This document shows, piece after piece, positions 21,570 through 31,912 of a DNA stretch of 64,000 nucleotides (position 1 is its first letter; each line of letters starts with the position of its first letter). Position numbers and translations under genes: made by a program. The stretch lies in the NCBI GenBank assembly GCA_010093485.1, contig MU001504.1, positions 1,123,769 through 1,187,768 on the forward strand. The letters run 5' to 3'. This DNA comes from Karstenula rhodostoma CBS 690.94 (lineage: Eukaryota; Ascomycota; Dothideomycetes; Pleosporales; Didymosphaeriaceae). The notes beneath the pieces are model-generated. The model worked only from the letters and a program-made list of their open reading frames with translations, did no database searches and was not told where the DNA came from.

Positions 21570-22312
21570 AGAGTGTGAAGAGTCGGGGTGGAAGATGGGC
21601 GTGTCAGGTTGAGTTAGGTGGGAATCAGAGATTCTTGGGTGAGGTGAGATTGCAGTGGGAAACCGCGTTTGTCCCAGCATGAGGTGGGTGGTTTATATGG
21701 CTCTAGCACCTCAACAGAACGACCCCGTCAAACCAGTTCACTCTCCAAAGCGCTGGCCCGTTTGCTGTCTGGGTCACGTGATGACAAGCGAGAACAGAGT
21801 ATGATATGAATATGAGACGTGTCTACTTGCGGGTGCTCCTGCTAAACTGTCTCTCGTCACTACCTAGGTACGCTTGGGCCCACGTGTCTTAGCCCGCCCG
21901 AGCATAAACAACTTCCTGCTCTTGCGGTAGTACCTCGACTCCCGCTCTGCACATCAACACGACCAGAAAAGGGTGGGAGCTCGTTTCCTCACAAAGGCGC
22001 GCGACTCGCCAATCCCTGCGTCTATCAACATCTCGCTGGCCCGGGCCGAATCATTGATCTCTCCGCGTCAAACTTCTTCTTAGCACTCACTCACTCACTC
22101 ATCTGCAGCCACTCGAAATATCAACCACCGAAATTTCTTCACAAAGGCGCACGACCCGCCAATCCCCGCGTCTATCAACATCTTGCTAACCCTGGCCGAA
22201 TCATTGATCTCTCCGCGTCAAACTTCTTCTGCGCACTCACTCACTTATCTGCAGCCACTCGAGATATCAACCACCGAAAATTCTGAACCATTCGGCATTG
22301 CTATACGTGGGA
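21570..22312. promoter_or_regulatory. Long 5' region of the F-box-like gene
   Basis: This 743-bp interval has no supported gene. Its right third is taken up by a tandem 150-bp duplication (21984-22279), described separately, which ends only 33 bp before the ATG. The duplicated DNA is therefore probably transcribed as 5' UTR or lies in the core promoter. Confidence 0.45.
21984..22279. repeat. Tandem duplication, two copies of about 150 bp
   Basis: Copy 1 is 21984-22133 and copy 2 is 22134-22279. Both begin TTTC(C/T)TCACAAAGGCGC and share GCCGAATCATTGATCTCTCC and CTGCAGCCACTCGA. They differ by scattered substitutions and by one ACTC unit in a CACTCACTC run. The pair sits directly before the F-box-like gene. 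Confidence 0.9.
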
Positions 22313-23299
22313 ATGGCAGACCAGCTGTCCAGCGGGAAGGTACCTATGCGTTCATCAACAAACAATACTCACATGGACCATGAGTTAGACACACTTCAGT
22401 TCGCCTTTGGAGATATCGCGGTGGCTTCCAACAACGACCAGGTATCCAAGATGAAGATTGAACCAAACCCCACCGGAACTAAGTTGCTGCACGACCTGCC
22501 ACGCGATATAGTCACCCTCAATATACTACCTCTCTGCAAACCTCGCGATCTTGTCGCACTAGTCCAGACCTGCAAAGCCATGCCGGGTCTGGTGTCTCCG
22601 CTCCTCTACAAACGTCTCGACCTTAGCGACCGGCCTAGCCATTTACCTCTGGCGATTCACGCTCGTGTTTCCTTTGCCGAGCGGATGCAGAAGCAAAATA
22701 GAGCAATTCAGGGCCTGCTGCGCGATCCCGATATCGCAAAGCACGTACGCATCTTGAAGTTGACCATTGGGGCAAACTACAGCTTGCAATCCAGCCAAGA
22801 TCTATACCGTTCGTTCGAGCTTCTGGAGAACGTGGAGCACGTGGACATCCACGGCATACTGCTTCGCGGCTTCGCGCCTGACAACATGCCCCTTACCCTA
22901 CAAAGCGGACTCGCCAGGAATATCTTTCCACATGCAAAAACGATCAAGCTCCGTGGCATAATCCTGTTCTGGCTCGTCGAGCGAATTCTCCTGGGGGGAC
23001 AAAAGCCGGAACTGACGACTGTTGAGTTGACTCGTCTCACACCTGGTGCCGCTCTGTGGCCTGAAGACAGCAACTTCCTCTTCCACCGCCACGGACAGGC
23101 CTACCTCGCCTATTTCGTTCGTTCACGAGCTCAGAGACTCGAGCGCTGGGCTGTCGATGGTGAGGAGCGGGATACTGGACCCTACGATGAAGATGTGGTA
23201 GACATGAGCCTGGAGGATATCCGGACTTATTTCTTGAAGCCGCAGGTTGCAAGGCACTTCAATCTGTGGCTCGAGGGGGTTGCGGCCCATCAGAATTGA
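22313..23299 (+). CDS. F-box-like protein
   Basis: Single exon, 328 residues. The ATG at 22313 is the first true ATG of the frame. Residues about 55-100 (LHDLPRDIVTLNILPLCKPR and the following helix-rich stretch ending SPLLYKRLDL) read as an F-box fold that would bind Skp1 in an SCF ubiquitin ligase. The remaining 200 residues have leucine-patterned segments (RILKLTIGANYS, ENVEHVDIHGILLRG, TTVELTRLTPG) resembling degenerate leucine-rich repeats for substrate binding. Such genes are numerous and fast-evolving in Pezizomycotina. The substrate cannot be predicted. Confidence 0.7.
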   Translation: MADQLSSGKVPMRSSTNNTHMDHELDTLQFAFGDIAVASNNDQVSKMKIEPNPTGTKLLHDLPRDIVTLNILPLCKPRDLVALVQTCKAMPGLVSPLLYKRLDLSDRPSHLPLAIHARVSFAERMQKQNRAIQGLLRDPDIAKHVRILKLTIGANYSLQSSQDLYRSFELLENVEHVDIHGILLRGFAPDNMPLTLQSGLARNIFPHAKTIKLRGIILFWLVERILLGGQKPELTTVELTRLTPGAALWPEDSNFLFHRHGQAYLAYFVRSRAQRLERWAVDGEERDTGPYDEDVVDMSLEDIRTYFLKPQVARHFNLWLEGVAAHQN

Positions 23300-23824
23300 G
23301 ACGTGGGTCGACCTTCAGCATTGCCCCGTTCTCCATGGTTCTTTGCACATGCAATTAGGCAGTGCTTCATGGGAGACGATTGAATATGACGAGGGGGTTT
23401 GTCGTGGAGGTACGGTGGTTAGCTGGAGGGAAGTAATAACAAAAAGACAGTTATCGTGTCTGTGGATCGCCGTAGCTATAAAGCGCGATTAACTGTATAA
23501 AAGCGCACCTAAGCTCTGCGCATCTTCCATCACATTCACCTTCATCTCGCATCCTTGTCGTGCATACTTATACCAAATATAATACTTCGCGAGCTTCTGG
23601 AAGCCGGCATACGTATACCACCTGCGTAGACTTGCCCCGCCTACAGTAATTATATGTCCTTCTCGTATGGCGTCATCGTATCTGCAGTGGATCAAACAAG
23701 AGAAAACAAACACACTGGGCAACGTCGTATTGCTTTCCACTGCTAGATGCGAACTATGGTAGTCTATATTACGCCGAGCTACTGCCCGTCGTCCACAGAG
23801 ATAAGGGACCGTGGGGACACTCAG

Positions 23825-24081
23825 TACTGTGGTTGCAGCCATATGTTTTCCTAGTGGGTACCGGAGTCCCCACCCTGTACAAAATCCTCTAGCACTCTCT
23901 AGTATTATAAAAATAACGCTAATTTCTTTACTATACATATCCTATATATAAATAAAGGACCTAGATTTAGTAGCTAATTATTATTAATAGAAGTACCTTA
24001 GTATTATTATATATTTTACGTATGCCAAAACATCCTATCCTGGCGGACCTACTAGGAAAATATATGGCTGCAACCACAGTA
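23825..24081. repeat. 30-bp inverted repeat flanking 197 bp of AT-rich DNA
   Basis: 23825-23854 reversed matches 24052-24081 at 29 of 30 positions (core ATATGGCTGCAACCACAGTA); the one difference is C versus T. The interior is AT-rich and non-coding. The layout fits a small non-autonomous DNA element (MITE) or the remains of a larger inverted duplication. No target-site duplication was recognised. Confidence 0.6.
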
Positions 24082-24481
24082 GAAGCTGGGGACCCACCTA
24101 ACCATTCCCGGGACCGCGACACTGTCGCGGCAAAGCCGTCGGGAGCCAAACTAGGTATGGACAAGAACGACGGGCTAGGGTTATGGTTCTTGAGAGTGAA
24201 CATGTCCTTGCTTACTCTGATGGAGGTAACTCTGCTTGCAAATCTTGAGCTCGGGATAGCGACGCCGCACTATGGAGGTAAGACCCTGAGGCTGGTCGTG
24301 AAGCTGTGCATCAAGAATGACGCCTCTACTAGTATATGTACGCTAGAGTTGGATGTAAGCCAACGCCTTCCCTATGCAAGCCGTTCTACGAGCTGAGGAA
24401 TTATCTGCAGCGGGACGATCGGTACTCCAAGTCCCAGGTGATACTCTAGGAATGGGTATGGTGATGGGAAAGTATGGTGGT

Positions 24482-24517
24482 GATGCTGCTGCTGCTGCTG
24501 CTGCTGGTGCTGCTGGG
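24482..24517. repeat. GCT trinucleotide microsatellite
   Basis: Seven consecutive GCT units, then GGT GCT GCT. It lies in the gene-free region; no supported gene reads through it. Confidence 0.8.
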
Positions 24518-25084
24518 AGAAAAATCCGAATTACGTGCCTGTGTCTCGGGTGTGAGAAGCTACAAAGAAGGATAGTGTAATGAGAAGATTACAGCCGTTA
24601 CTACCTACCCTTTGTTTCGTTTGATCATGCAACGACCCCTGCGCTGCAGTTTGGCGGCCATTCGTATTTTGTGCCTCTCAACCCGCTTCTCGTACATCGC
24701 TAGAGGGTATGCGACGCTGCGACATTTTCAGCCTGCAACCCAGCATACAGTGCGTCAAAGGGCATACCTCCTAGTGAGTATATGTATATTATGTTTTCTC
24801 CGTAAGAGTGTGCCATCTCGACGAACATATTAAATGTGGGCGAAACTATGCGTACCCGTAGATACTCCTATAGTCACAAGACATGGAAGGTTATTGTAGC
24901 GAAAAAAAACTTAATACCCTAGCAACCTTCGCATTATAGATCTCGCGAAAGCCAAAACCAAAAGAAGAAGGATTTATGCAGTAATCGGTACGGTATTGTT
25001 GACCAGGAGAATAGCAAAAAAGAGTTGATGTTTTGCATCGGCCGGGCTAGTTATTATTAACGAATGCATTCTTTGAGGCAGGAG

Positions 25085-25187
25085 GCATAACTCACAATCG
25101 AACCCGGGGCTAGCCGAAATTCCAATTACCAGGAGCTGTAGTCCTGATGCTTGGCAACGGCTAATTTTACCACTAAACCACCGATGC
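25085..25187 (-). pseudogene. Decayed tRNA-Gly(GCC) with intron
   Basis: Reading the minus strand, the 5' half GCATCGGTGGTTTAGTGGTA matches fungal tRNA-Gly, including an intact A box. The anticodon loop is TTGCCAA (GCC anticodon, plus-strand 25153-25155). The anticodon stem AGCCG/CGGCT is perfectly paired across an intron of about 35 nt. The 3' half is damaged: the T loop reads GGTTCGATTGTG instead of GGTTCGANTCC, its stem does not pair, and the acceptor stem pairs only in part. It is probably a non-functional copy. The alternative is an unusual functional intron-containing tRNA. Confidence 0.6.
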
Positions 25188-25630
25188 TATCGAAGGTGTT
25201 GCTTTCTTTGATGTCAATTGTTGCTGTACAGCTGTATATATTGAGCTACAATGATTCAGTACATGCTGAAACTCCGATGTGTGCGGGTTCCATCCCGGCT
25301 GTGGTGGCGAAAAATCTTCCTCGCTAAAGACACTGCGCACTATCGGATAGCTACCTAGCTCGAAACACCGTTCCGTGCTACCCTTGATCATCCGCCTCAT
25401 CGGGTCCGTAGGATCTGCGACAGCTACTGTGCTGCCGACAGAAACGGAATGTGGTCGTTTGGTAACGGATGTGAAGAGCATTTGTTTGGCATTGGCAAGC
25501 TTTGAGTTTTGATCACATCTCTTCCATTGGTATCGTAACAAGTTACAAGAACGCCCGCCTACATATGTGGTATCGTAGAAAAAGATAACAACGTTGCCCA
25601 GCCATAACCCAGTAAACCATAGAGATAATT

Positions 25631-26973
25631 TTACACTCTGTCCGGCCCAGAGGGCAGTCCCACCAACTGCACCTCATCGACACTTCCGAATTTCTCGTAC
25701 TTTTTGTAGCCGCCACCACCGCTTCCAATGGTCCCGTCGCTTAATGCCTTGCTTCCAGTAGAGCCTGAGTTTCCGCTTTTGCCAGAGCTGTTTGCGGCTG
25801 AGCTGCCACGGGAGCTGAACAGCTTGCTTCCCTGCGAAGAGAGGAACGCCGCGGACTTTACAATCAGAGGGCGGTAAGTGGGCAAGCATGCGCAAAGAAT
25901 GGCGATACCAGCGTGGACATCGAGCCACAAAATGTCGAGGACGAAGTCGATAGCTTGAACCCCAGCCTCAGCAGACTTGATGATGCGAATGATACCGGTG
26001 ATGACGACCCTTTGCGTGTGTCAGCGGACTTGGTTTGGAACGAACTAGAACTACAGTGGTGGATAACTTACAGGCCGCCGAGGAGGAAGATGAACATGAG
26101 CTCTGCCTTGCGCGTCCATGCGAGCTTGAGGCGGGAAACGTAGAATAGCGGTAGCGCAAGCACGCATATGTCCAGAAACAGCTCCACGCTGCACACGGTG
26201 ATGAAGAAGGAGCTGTAGAAGAAGCACTTTTCTGGAATCAGAAGAGGCGCCTCCCAGAGCACGCTGGGTGGAGAGCACACTGTGTCGGGTCAGCGCAATT
26301 CGCGGAATCGTAATGCCCGAGTACAGGGTTTCCCCAGCCATCTCCCATGTCTCCAATCAAAAGGTCCCCGGAGCGCGGTCTAAGACATGCAGAAATGCAC
26401 GACGCGAGATGCACGACATTCTGGGATACCAGACAACTCGAATTGAACGCATGCGCGCAAGGTAGAATAACGAAGAAACCACTTACTCGCTGTTTCCGCA
26501 ACAATAGCAGGAATGACCCACAGCCCGTGGGCAGCCATCAGAATGGTAGTGCAGCGTTTGAAGCTCTGGACCGGGAAGAGTCGTCGGTAGAGGAAAAGGA
26601 TCGACATGTTTGTGAAGAAGATTTGGGGAAAGTAGAATTCTCCGCCGATGTAGACAGCCTGGGGCGTTGATAAGTCTTGTCATCTGCGACAAGCGTATGG
26701 AATGCTTACACGCAGATAGGTAGTCAGATGCGGATCCATCATACTCTTCATCTTTCGGCCCTCGATGATACCATGCATTTGGACGGCATATTGCGCATAG
26801 TACAGCGCCTGCGCAATGATGAGACACGCCTCGCCCCATCCATACTTCGCCTTGGTACTCCAGTTGGTAATCAGACGCAGGACCACCGCGATGGTAGTCA
26901 GTACGACGAAGAGCGTACCAACGATGATGGCAGCTCCGTTGTGCGCCATGAGAGATGTGTATATGTCCTGCAT
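25631..26973 (-). CDS. Rhodopsin-domain (Pth11-like) seven-helix membrane protein
   Basis: Four exons (26710-26973, 26487-26658, 26072-26279, 25631-26009) close to 252 residues with seven hydrophobic helices. In order these contain IIVGTLFVVLTTIAVVLRLI, YGWGEACLIIAQALYY, FFTNMSILFLYRRLF, ILMAAHGLWVIPAIV, SSFFITVCSVELFLDICVLA, LMFIFLLGGLVVITGIIRI and AGIAILCACLPTYRPLI. This is the layout of the fungal rhodopsin-domain family (PF20684) that includes Pth11-like receptors. The tail is Ser/Gly-rich and cytosolic. The third splice junction (26280-26486, a 207-nt intron) is the least certain. It also shortens the usual loop before helix 5. Ligand and role are unknown; genes of this family often lie beside metabolite clusters. 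Confidence 0.8.
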
Positions 26974-27518
26974 CGTGGCGGTAGGGGCGTCGGTCCTGAG
27001 TCGCTGGAAGAGTGTGGTTTCTCAGCAGAAGATGAGACGACAAATAGGGGAGGTCGCCGCAAGGTAGAGAGGAGAGTGACCCAGATATGCGGAGCAAATC
27101 GAGTTCCGATTGTTCTGCGTCGTCTACAAAGGGTGTGTGGTCAGTAGAGTATTAAGCGCTTGGTATGGAGCAGGGGAGGCATATCAAACGCCCGACCAGG
27201 CCCGATCGCACTGATTTGCACGTAGTCCATTGAAGCGAGCGCGATAGTAGGCGAAGAAGCAGCCTTCGGAGATGCAGGGATAGACGATTGTTTGGGACCG
27301 GACGAGCGCCTATCACATTCGAGTCCAAATGTGGCAATACGTAGATGAATACCGATGCGACAGGCTACATACGGGTTAGTAGGTGGCTGTGGTGAGTGCA
27401 TGGGGCCCTAGTCAACGCGGTGCGGGATTCAGAGATTGTTGAGATTAGAGGAAGTTCAACCCCACTGCACGGCAGGCATTGTGGCATGATTCAGCCTTGT
27501 TGGCGGCTACGGGAGGAA
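26974..27518. other. Intergenic, no feature seen
   Basis: 545 bp upstream of the rhodopsin-domain gene and downstream of the carboxymuconolactone-decarboxylase-like gene. Its open frames match no family. Confidence 0.4.
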
Positions 27519-28284
27519 CTAGTCTACCGTCACACCCCGTGAATCGAATCCTTCCGACACGGCCCCCGCATTTAACACCATGGCGATGTACGTATAGGAG
27601 CTAATCAGAAAGACCAATACAGCGCTTTCTTCCTGCCCAAAATGCTCTCTAACCTGGCTCCAGATCTTCTCACTCACAGGTCCCTTGCCGCTTACCATCG
27701 CCAGCGAAAGACGGTATGCGGCGATCTCGGCATCGGCAAGATCCACAGGCTCTCGTCCTGCCAGGGCATCTGCAATTTGTTGATCGCTGAGTCCGATGAG
27801 CCTCGCCAGCCGCGCGTGCGCATATTTCTCGTACGCCGCCTCGAAGTGACCCCCGACCGCAAGAATGGCGAGCTCCTTTACGCGGATAGGCAGGCGTTTG
27901 TCGGTGCCGACCTTAATTGCGTGGTCGAAGAATTCGGTGCCGGTAGATGGTGCGTAACTATAACTCCGGCTCGCTTAGCAGTGATTGAGCATGGGAAGCG
28001 GTCCCCTGTGGCAAAGAAGGCTGCAGTGCCAAGGCCATCTCACGCGAGTTGAGATGCGCAGCCAAGAGTGCAAGTCCGTAACACATGTGATAAACTTACA
28101 GCATGATAGTGAAGGGCCCAATTAGGGCTCCCTCGTCGTCAGCCCATGCGAAGGGTGGGTTCTCTCCAAAAGCATCTTTGGAGACTGACGTGACATGGTC
28201 GTGAACAGGCTGCTGGGCTGCGGTCAACGCGGAGGGATTGACAAGAGGAAAGCGAGGCGCGGCAGGAGTTTGTTCAGACTCCAT
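27519..28284 (-). CDS. Carboxymuconolactone decarboxylase / AhpD-like family protein
   Basis: Two exons (28100-28284 and 27519-27957, 142-nt intron) give 207 residues. The core is TGTEFFDHAIKVGT, RLPIRVKELAILAVGGHFEA, YEKYAHARLARLIGLSDQQI and EIAAYRLSLAMV. This is the all-helical CMD fold, with the usual ELAIL helix followed by HFEAAYE where many members carry catalytic residues. No CxxC peroxidatic pair is visible, so an alkylhydroperoxidase role is unlikely. The family contains true decarboxylases of aromatic pathways but also many uncharacterised fungal proteins. It lies nearer to the polyketide genes than to the catabolic cluster and lacks the CCCCACAT box upstream. Confidence 0.75.
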
Positions 28285-28759
28285 GTTGAGATGTTCCTTC
28301 AATGTTTGATGATGGTCTGATGTCGTCCAAATGGATAAGTTTATAGCGCGGGTCGTTTCGAAGACGATTGAGGCGAAGTCCGGAGGGTGAATACGATGCC
28401 TGTTCAGCCCTGCGCTGCACGCGGAATTAATATATTTTCGGGAATAGCAAATGGCCAGGATGCCGTGCAGGATCAACACCTCTATATTAACCCACTCGCA
28501 CGAGTCGGTAAACGCCGAATCGTTTCATGCGTTTGGTAGGAGACGCTGATCAAGGATTCAGAGGAGCTGTGTTATGGTGCGAGGAGAGCCCGAGACAGAA
28601 GACCGCTGATCATTGAGCCTAGAATGCCTACATGGGAACCCATTTGGGGCATTTTTCACAGTCTATTGCTGAGTGCATAGGCACTGTCGCCATAATGCGA
28701 GGAACATGCTTGCCCTCTTCTCGACTACCACTAGAAATCCCACGAGCCAGAAATTTGAA
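28285..28759. other. Intergenic, no feature seen
   Basis: 475 bp between two minus-strand genes, serving as promoter for the CMD-like gene. No repeat or RNA signal stands out. Confidence 0.4.
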
Positions 28760-30046
28760 TTAGACTTTCTCAGCGAAGGTCTTCAAGATCTTCAACAGCT
28801 CATCTTTCTTCTCAAGTTGAATCCAGTGACCGCTTCCTTGAACGAGTTCAAGCTTGACATCTGTCAATTTTCCGCTCTGCGCAATTTGTCCAGCCACCTC
28901 GACACGGGTGATTGGATCCTGGTCCGAGTTGACAAAGACGGTTGGCAGGCTGACCTTTTTACGATCATCGGGGATGGCAGCTTCGTCTTCGTCGTTCAAC
29001 CCTCGGATAGTGACCTTGTACCTATGGGGCCAAAATCAGCTCTAGATCATGGCGCTAGTTCAAGGGGGTTAGATACCAGCTCAAGGGTCCAGAATAGCCC
29101 TTGTCACCGATGATCTTGTTATGCGTAGCGACTTCGGCCTCGGAAAGCCAACTGGGAGGGTCCGATTGTTTTCCGGAGGAGATCCAAGCTTCTGCAGCTC
29201 CGTAGGGACACAAATGCTCACGCTGCACCTCGGGGGTGCTTGGGTATAGTAAGGACGTAAACGATGCGTTCTAGAGACGCGTCAGCTATAATCTCTAGAC
29301 TCTCTAAAGTCTACATCGGGAATCAAGGACATTTAGTGCACTTACGTTTCTGTTGCCGATGTCCGCAGCGTCGTCTCGGTTGAAAAACAGCCAGTATCCG
29401 AACACGGGATAGCCGAACAACTGCTCGGTGAGACCATTGATGGCATCTTAGAAGCGTGAGCATACATCAAGACTCAAAGAGAATGCGCTGGGATGAGCGA
29501 TCATGTTTGAGCTGAAGGCGGCAACATCGATCAAGATTCCATAGAGGCTCGGCCACCTACCTAGGCTGAACTGGCCAGGTTCCATATATGGAACAGAGAG
29601 GAAGACTAGCCCCTTCAGCAATTCAGGATAGTAGTTGTAAACACGAGAAAGTAGTCCCGAGCCCCTAGTGCAGTCGTCAGAAGGACGGCTTCGGCGAGCG
29701 TTCGCAGAGCATACCAGTCATGCGAGACGCCGATCACTGGCGGTACGCCTTCTTCTTTCAGGATTTCGGCAATATGCCCAGCTTGCGTCTTGAACTTGTA
29801 TCTCTCCAGCTCGGCTGGTGAATCTGTTCCTCCATAGCCAAGCAGATCTGGAGCAATTACGCCGTGGCCGAGTTGCGTCAGGCTGTTTATCTGATGGCGC
29901 CAGTCGTAGCTCGAGCTGGGGAAGCCGTGGAGGAGGAGGAAGGTAGCCTTGGAAGGGTCTTTGGCAGCAACAACGACGTAGGCATATGTTGTGCCGTCAG
30001 AGGTCTTGAAAGACTTGGACTTGTCAGGAAACTGCTGGAGGGCCAT
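28760..30046 (-). CDS. Alpha/beta hydrolase, epoxide hydrolase-like
   Basis: The first exon starts at 30046 (MALQQFPDKS), with the oxyanion loop LLLHGFPSSSYDWRHQ and the strand APDLLGYGGTDSP. Splicing at the nucleophile elbow restores GVSHDWGSGLLSRVYNYYPE, placing the catalytic Asp in SHDWGS as in epoxide hydrolases and haloalkane dehalogenases. Later exons give QLFGYPVFGYWLFF (cap), LPTVFVNSDQDPITR with the acid, and GSGHWIQLEKKDEL with the catalytic His near the C-terminus. I count five exons. The two junctions near 29290-29460 are less certain. It is adjacent to an FSH hydrolase and a polyketide synthase, so opening an epoxide in a polyketide product is a reasonable inference. Confidence 0.82.
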
Positions 30047-30254
30047 CGTAAATGATTCAGGTACAGCAGGAACAGAACAAGGCCGGCAACAGTTGGATAT
30101 ATAGGGGTACGGGTTGAATGTCCGTAGCCAAGGAGAAGCTCAGAAGCTCGTGAGATTGGGAAAGCGAGGGGTAAGTGACTGCAAGCCGGCGGCGCGGTTC
30201 TATCTGGCGTTCTACATGGAGGAAACTGCGTTGCACTGACCCTCAGCATCTCTT

Positions 30255-31126
30255 TTACTTCCTCCCCACAAGGCGCCGAATGCCTTGCACGATGTCCTGC
30301 ACGGCCTTGTCCATGCCTGGGCCTGGGAGTTCGTGCGCGCCTGGATGGAATATCACCGGACCGCGGCTGCCAGCATCGCATTGTTCGTAGAGCAGCTTGT
30401 TGCGCTCGGGGTTAACGGCATCCTTCGTCCCCCATACTGTTTGCAGGCCACCGGATCAGCCGACGTTCTGCGCATGCAAATAAAGGAGCAGACTCGCCGT
30501 GCATTGTTGGCAAGCGGATGATGCCGGCTTCAGACTGGGGATCCAAGTCCCGAACCTCGCCCTGCGCGAGGCCCGCAAGGCTGTGCGCGGGCTCGCCGGA
30601 GAAGAAGATTATGCCTTTGAGCGGCACATGCTGCGACTGCTGGGCTCGATAACACCATGTTGCGGCGAGACCGCACCCCTGTGAGAAGGCCAAGATGGCG
30701 TCAAACGGCCCGTCCTGCCGAATACGTCAGCCAAACCGAGCATCCCGGCAAGGTGCCCATACCTGCTCGAGGTAGTGTTGCAAATCGTCCACGGCCTTCA
30801 GAATGGTGGGGGCGGATGTGGGGACATAGTAGACGAAGAAGTCATCCTCTGGTCTGACAAGCGAATCGATGCCCGGTGCTTGTGGCGACGGGATGGAGCC
30901 TTCGACGAACTCAAACGAGTGTTGAGGCCCAAGCTCATAGCGGATGGCAGCTAATCACGGGACGGGGCACGGGTAAGCGAAGCTCGTGTCAGGGATTGGG
31001 TTAGCGATTACCCGTCTGCAGCTCGAACAACTAGGTAATCCGCTATCAGCAGCCGTTGAGCGTGCACCGCACTTGAAAACACACCTGGTTGTTGGTCCCG
31101 CCTCCGTGCAGCATCAAGAAACGCAT
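30255..31126 (-). CDS. FSH-family serine hydrolase
   Basis: Five exons (31085-31126, 31012-31030, 30763-30950, 30498-30714, 30255-30436) close exactly to 215 residues. The start is MRFLMLHGGGTNNQ. Next come FEFVEGSIPSPQAPGID and DDFFVYYVPTSAPTI. The nucleophile elbow is ILAFSQGCGLAA. The catalytic Asp region is WGTKDAVNPERN and the His is in FHPGAHELPG. This is a full FSH1-type alpha/beta hydrolase. The fourth intron (30437-30497) has a GC-AG border (GCGAGT...CAG) and is required to keep the frame. It is head-to-head with the PKS (787 bp between starts), a position where FSH hydrolases can act in product release or ester trimming. That role is inferred. Confidence 0.87.
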
Positions 31127-31912
31127 TGTGATGGAGTCTTCGCGTTTTCCGTGGTTGTGGAAAGAAGGGCTTCTTTCGTCGAGCTTTCACAAGTCCGAGT
31201 CCAATCTGGCCATCTCTGCAAGATCCCTCCAAGCGTACCTTTATACAGTCGCCCCCGGTTCGGAATCCTAGCTTCGCACAGTTATCAGGCTGTGCAACAG
31301 ATTACGCCCGTAAACATCTCACGCTAGTCTTCCGAGCCGGGGGAGGGACGGTACATGATCGGTAAAGCATTGCCGCAGCAGCCCTGCATCGCCCCCTGCC
31401 ACCATCAGCCGCTCTCAACCCTGAGTAGCACGTGTCTAGCACTGGCGTTTAGCTAACGTGAAAAGGCAATACAGGGAGCTGGACTCCGAGATGACCCACG
31501 ATTCATCTGTCCATGCACACCCCGAATGGCAGGTCGGCAGAAGACGTGGCATCGCATCGTAACGTGGGTAAGGCAATGGTGAACAGGTTCTCAAAGACAG
31601 GGTGATGCTACATCGGTAATAGTGGGAGCGCATCTTCTTTATTGCCGTACGTACACTCTCCCCGTACCGATCCGTTTTGCGGCGCGGCGTGCCTGTTCTT
31701 TGCTCTGATATGGTCGTATCGCGCAATGGGGTCTCATGATAGGCCCATAGCATCTCAGACCCTCAAGTGTGCCTTGTGCACTATACCAGCATTCCTCACA
31801 GGAGCATCTGATAGGCTCCATGGGGAGGTATGCTTCAATCAAATAACTGCAGTCTTTGCCCTCTGCGGTTCGCCCTCAATCCAGTTCTTCTCCTTCAGTT
31901 CTTACTACCATA
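31127..31912. promoter_or_regulatory. Divergent promoter region, FSH hydrolase / PKS
   Basis: 786 bp between the divergent starts at 31126 (minus) and 31913 (plus). No ORF is supported. The shared region would allow co-expression of the two genes. I did not find a clear known operator or any CCCCACAT box. Confidence 0.45.

Larger units (their letters stand above)
23300..25084. other. Gene-free AT-rich stretch with repeat remnants
   Basis: About 1.8 kb with no convincing coding sequence. The part from about 23880 to 24020 is strongly AT-rich. It lies between the arms of a 30-bp inverted repeat (23825-23854 and 24052-24081). A perfect 8-bp hairpin is at 24114-24130 and a GCT microsatellite near 24482. 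The largest open frame (24022-24396) has no recognisable family. The stretch reads as decayed mobile DNA separating two gene blocks. Confidence 0.5.

Noticed and set aside
24022..24396. Plus-strand open frame of 124 codons in the AT-rich region
   Set aside because: Starts next to and reads through the inverted-repeat arm; no family match, probably repeat-derived.
24482..24517. GCT repeat as a possible poly-Ala/Leu coding tract
   Set aside because: No supported exon around it; treated as a microsatellite.
27519..28284. CMD-family gene as a member of the aromatic cluster
   Set aside because: It is 9 kb beyond the P450, lacks a CCCCACAT box upstream, and repeat-rich DNA lies between.
30816..30823. 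ATGTGGGG octamer within the FSH gene as a regulon member
   Set aside because: Lies inside coding sequence, not upstream; consistent with the one or two chance copies expected per 64 kb.
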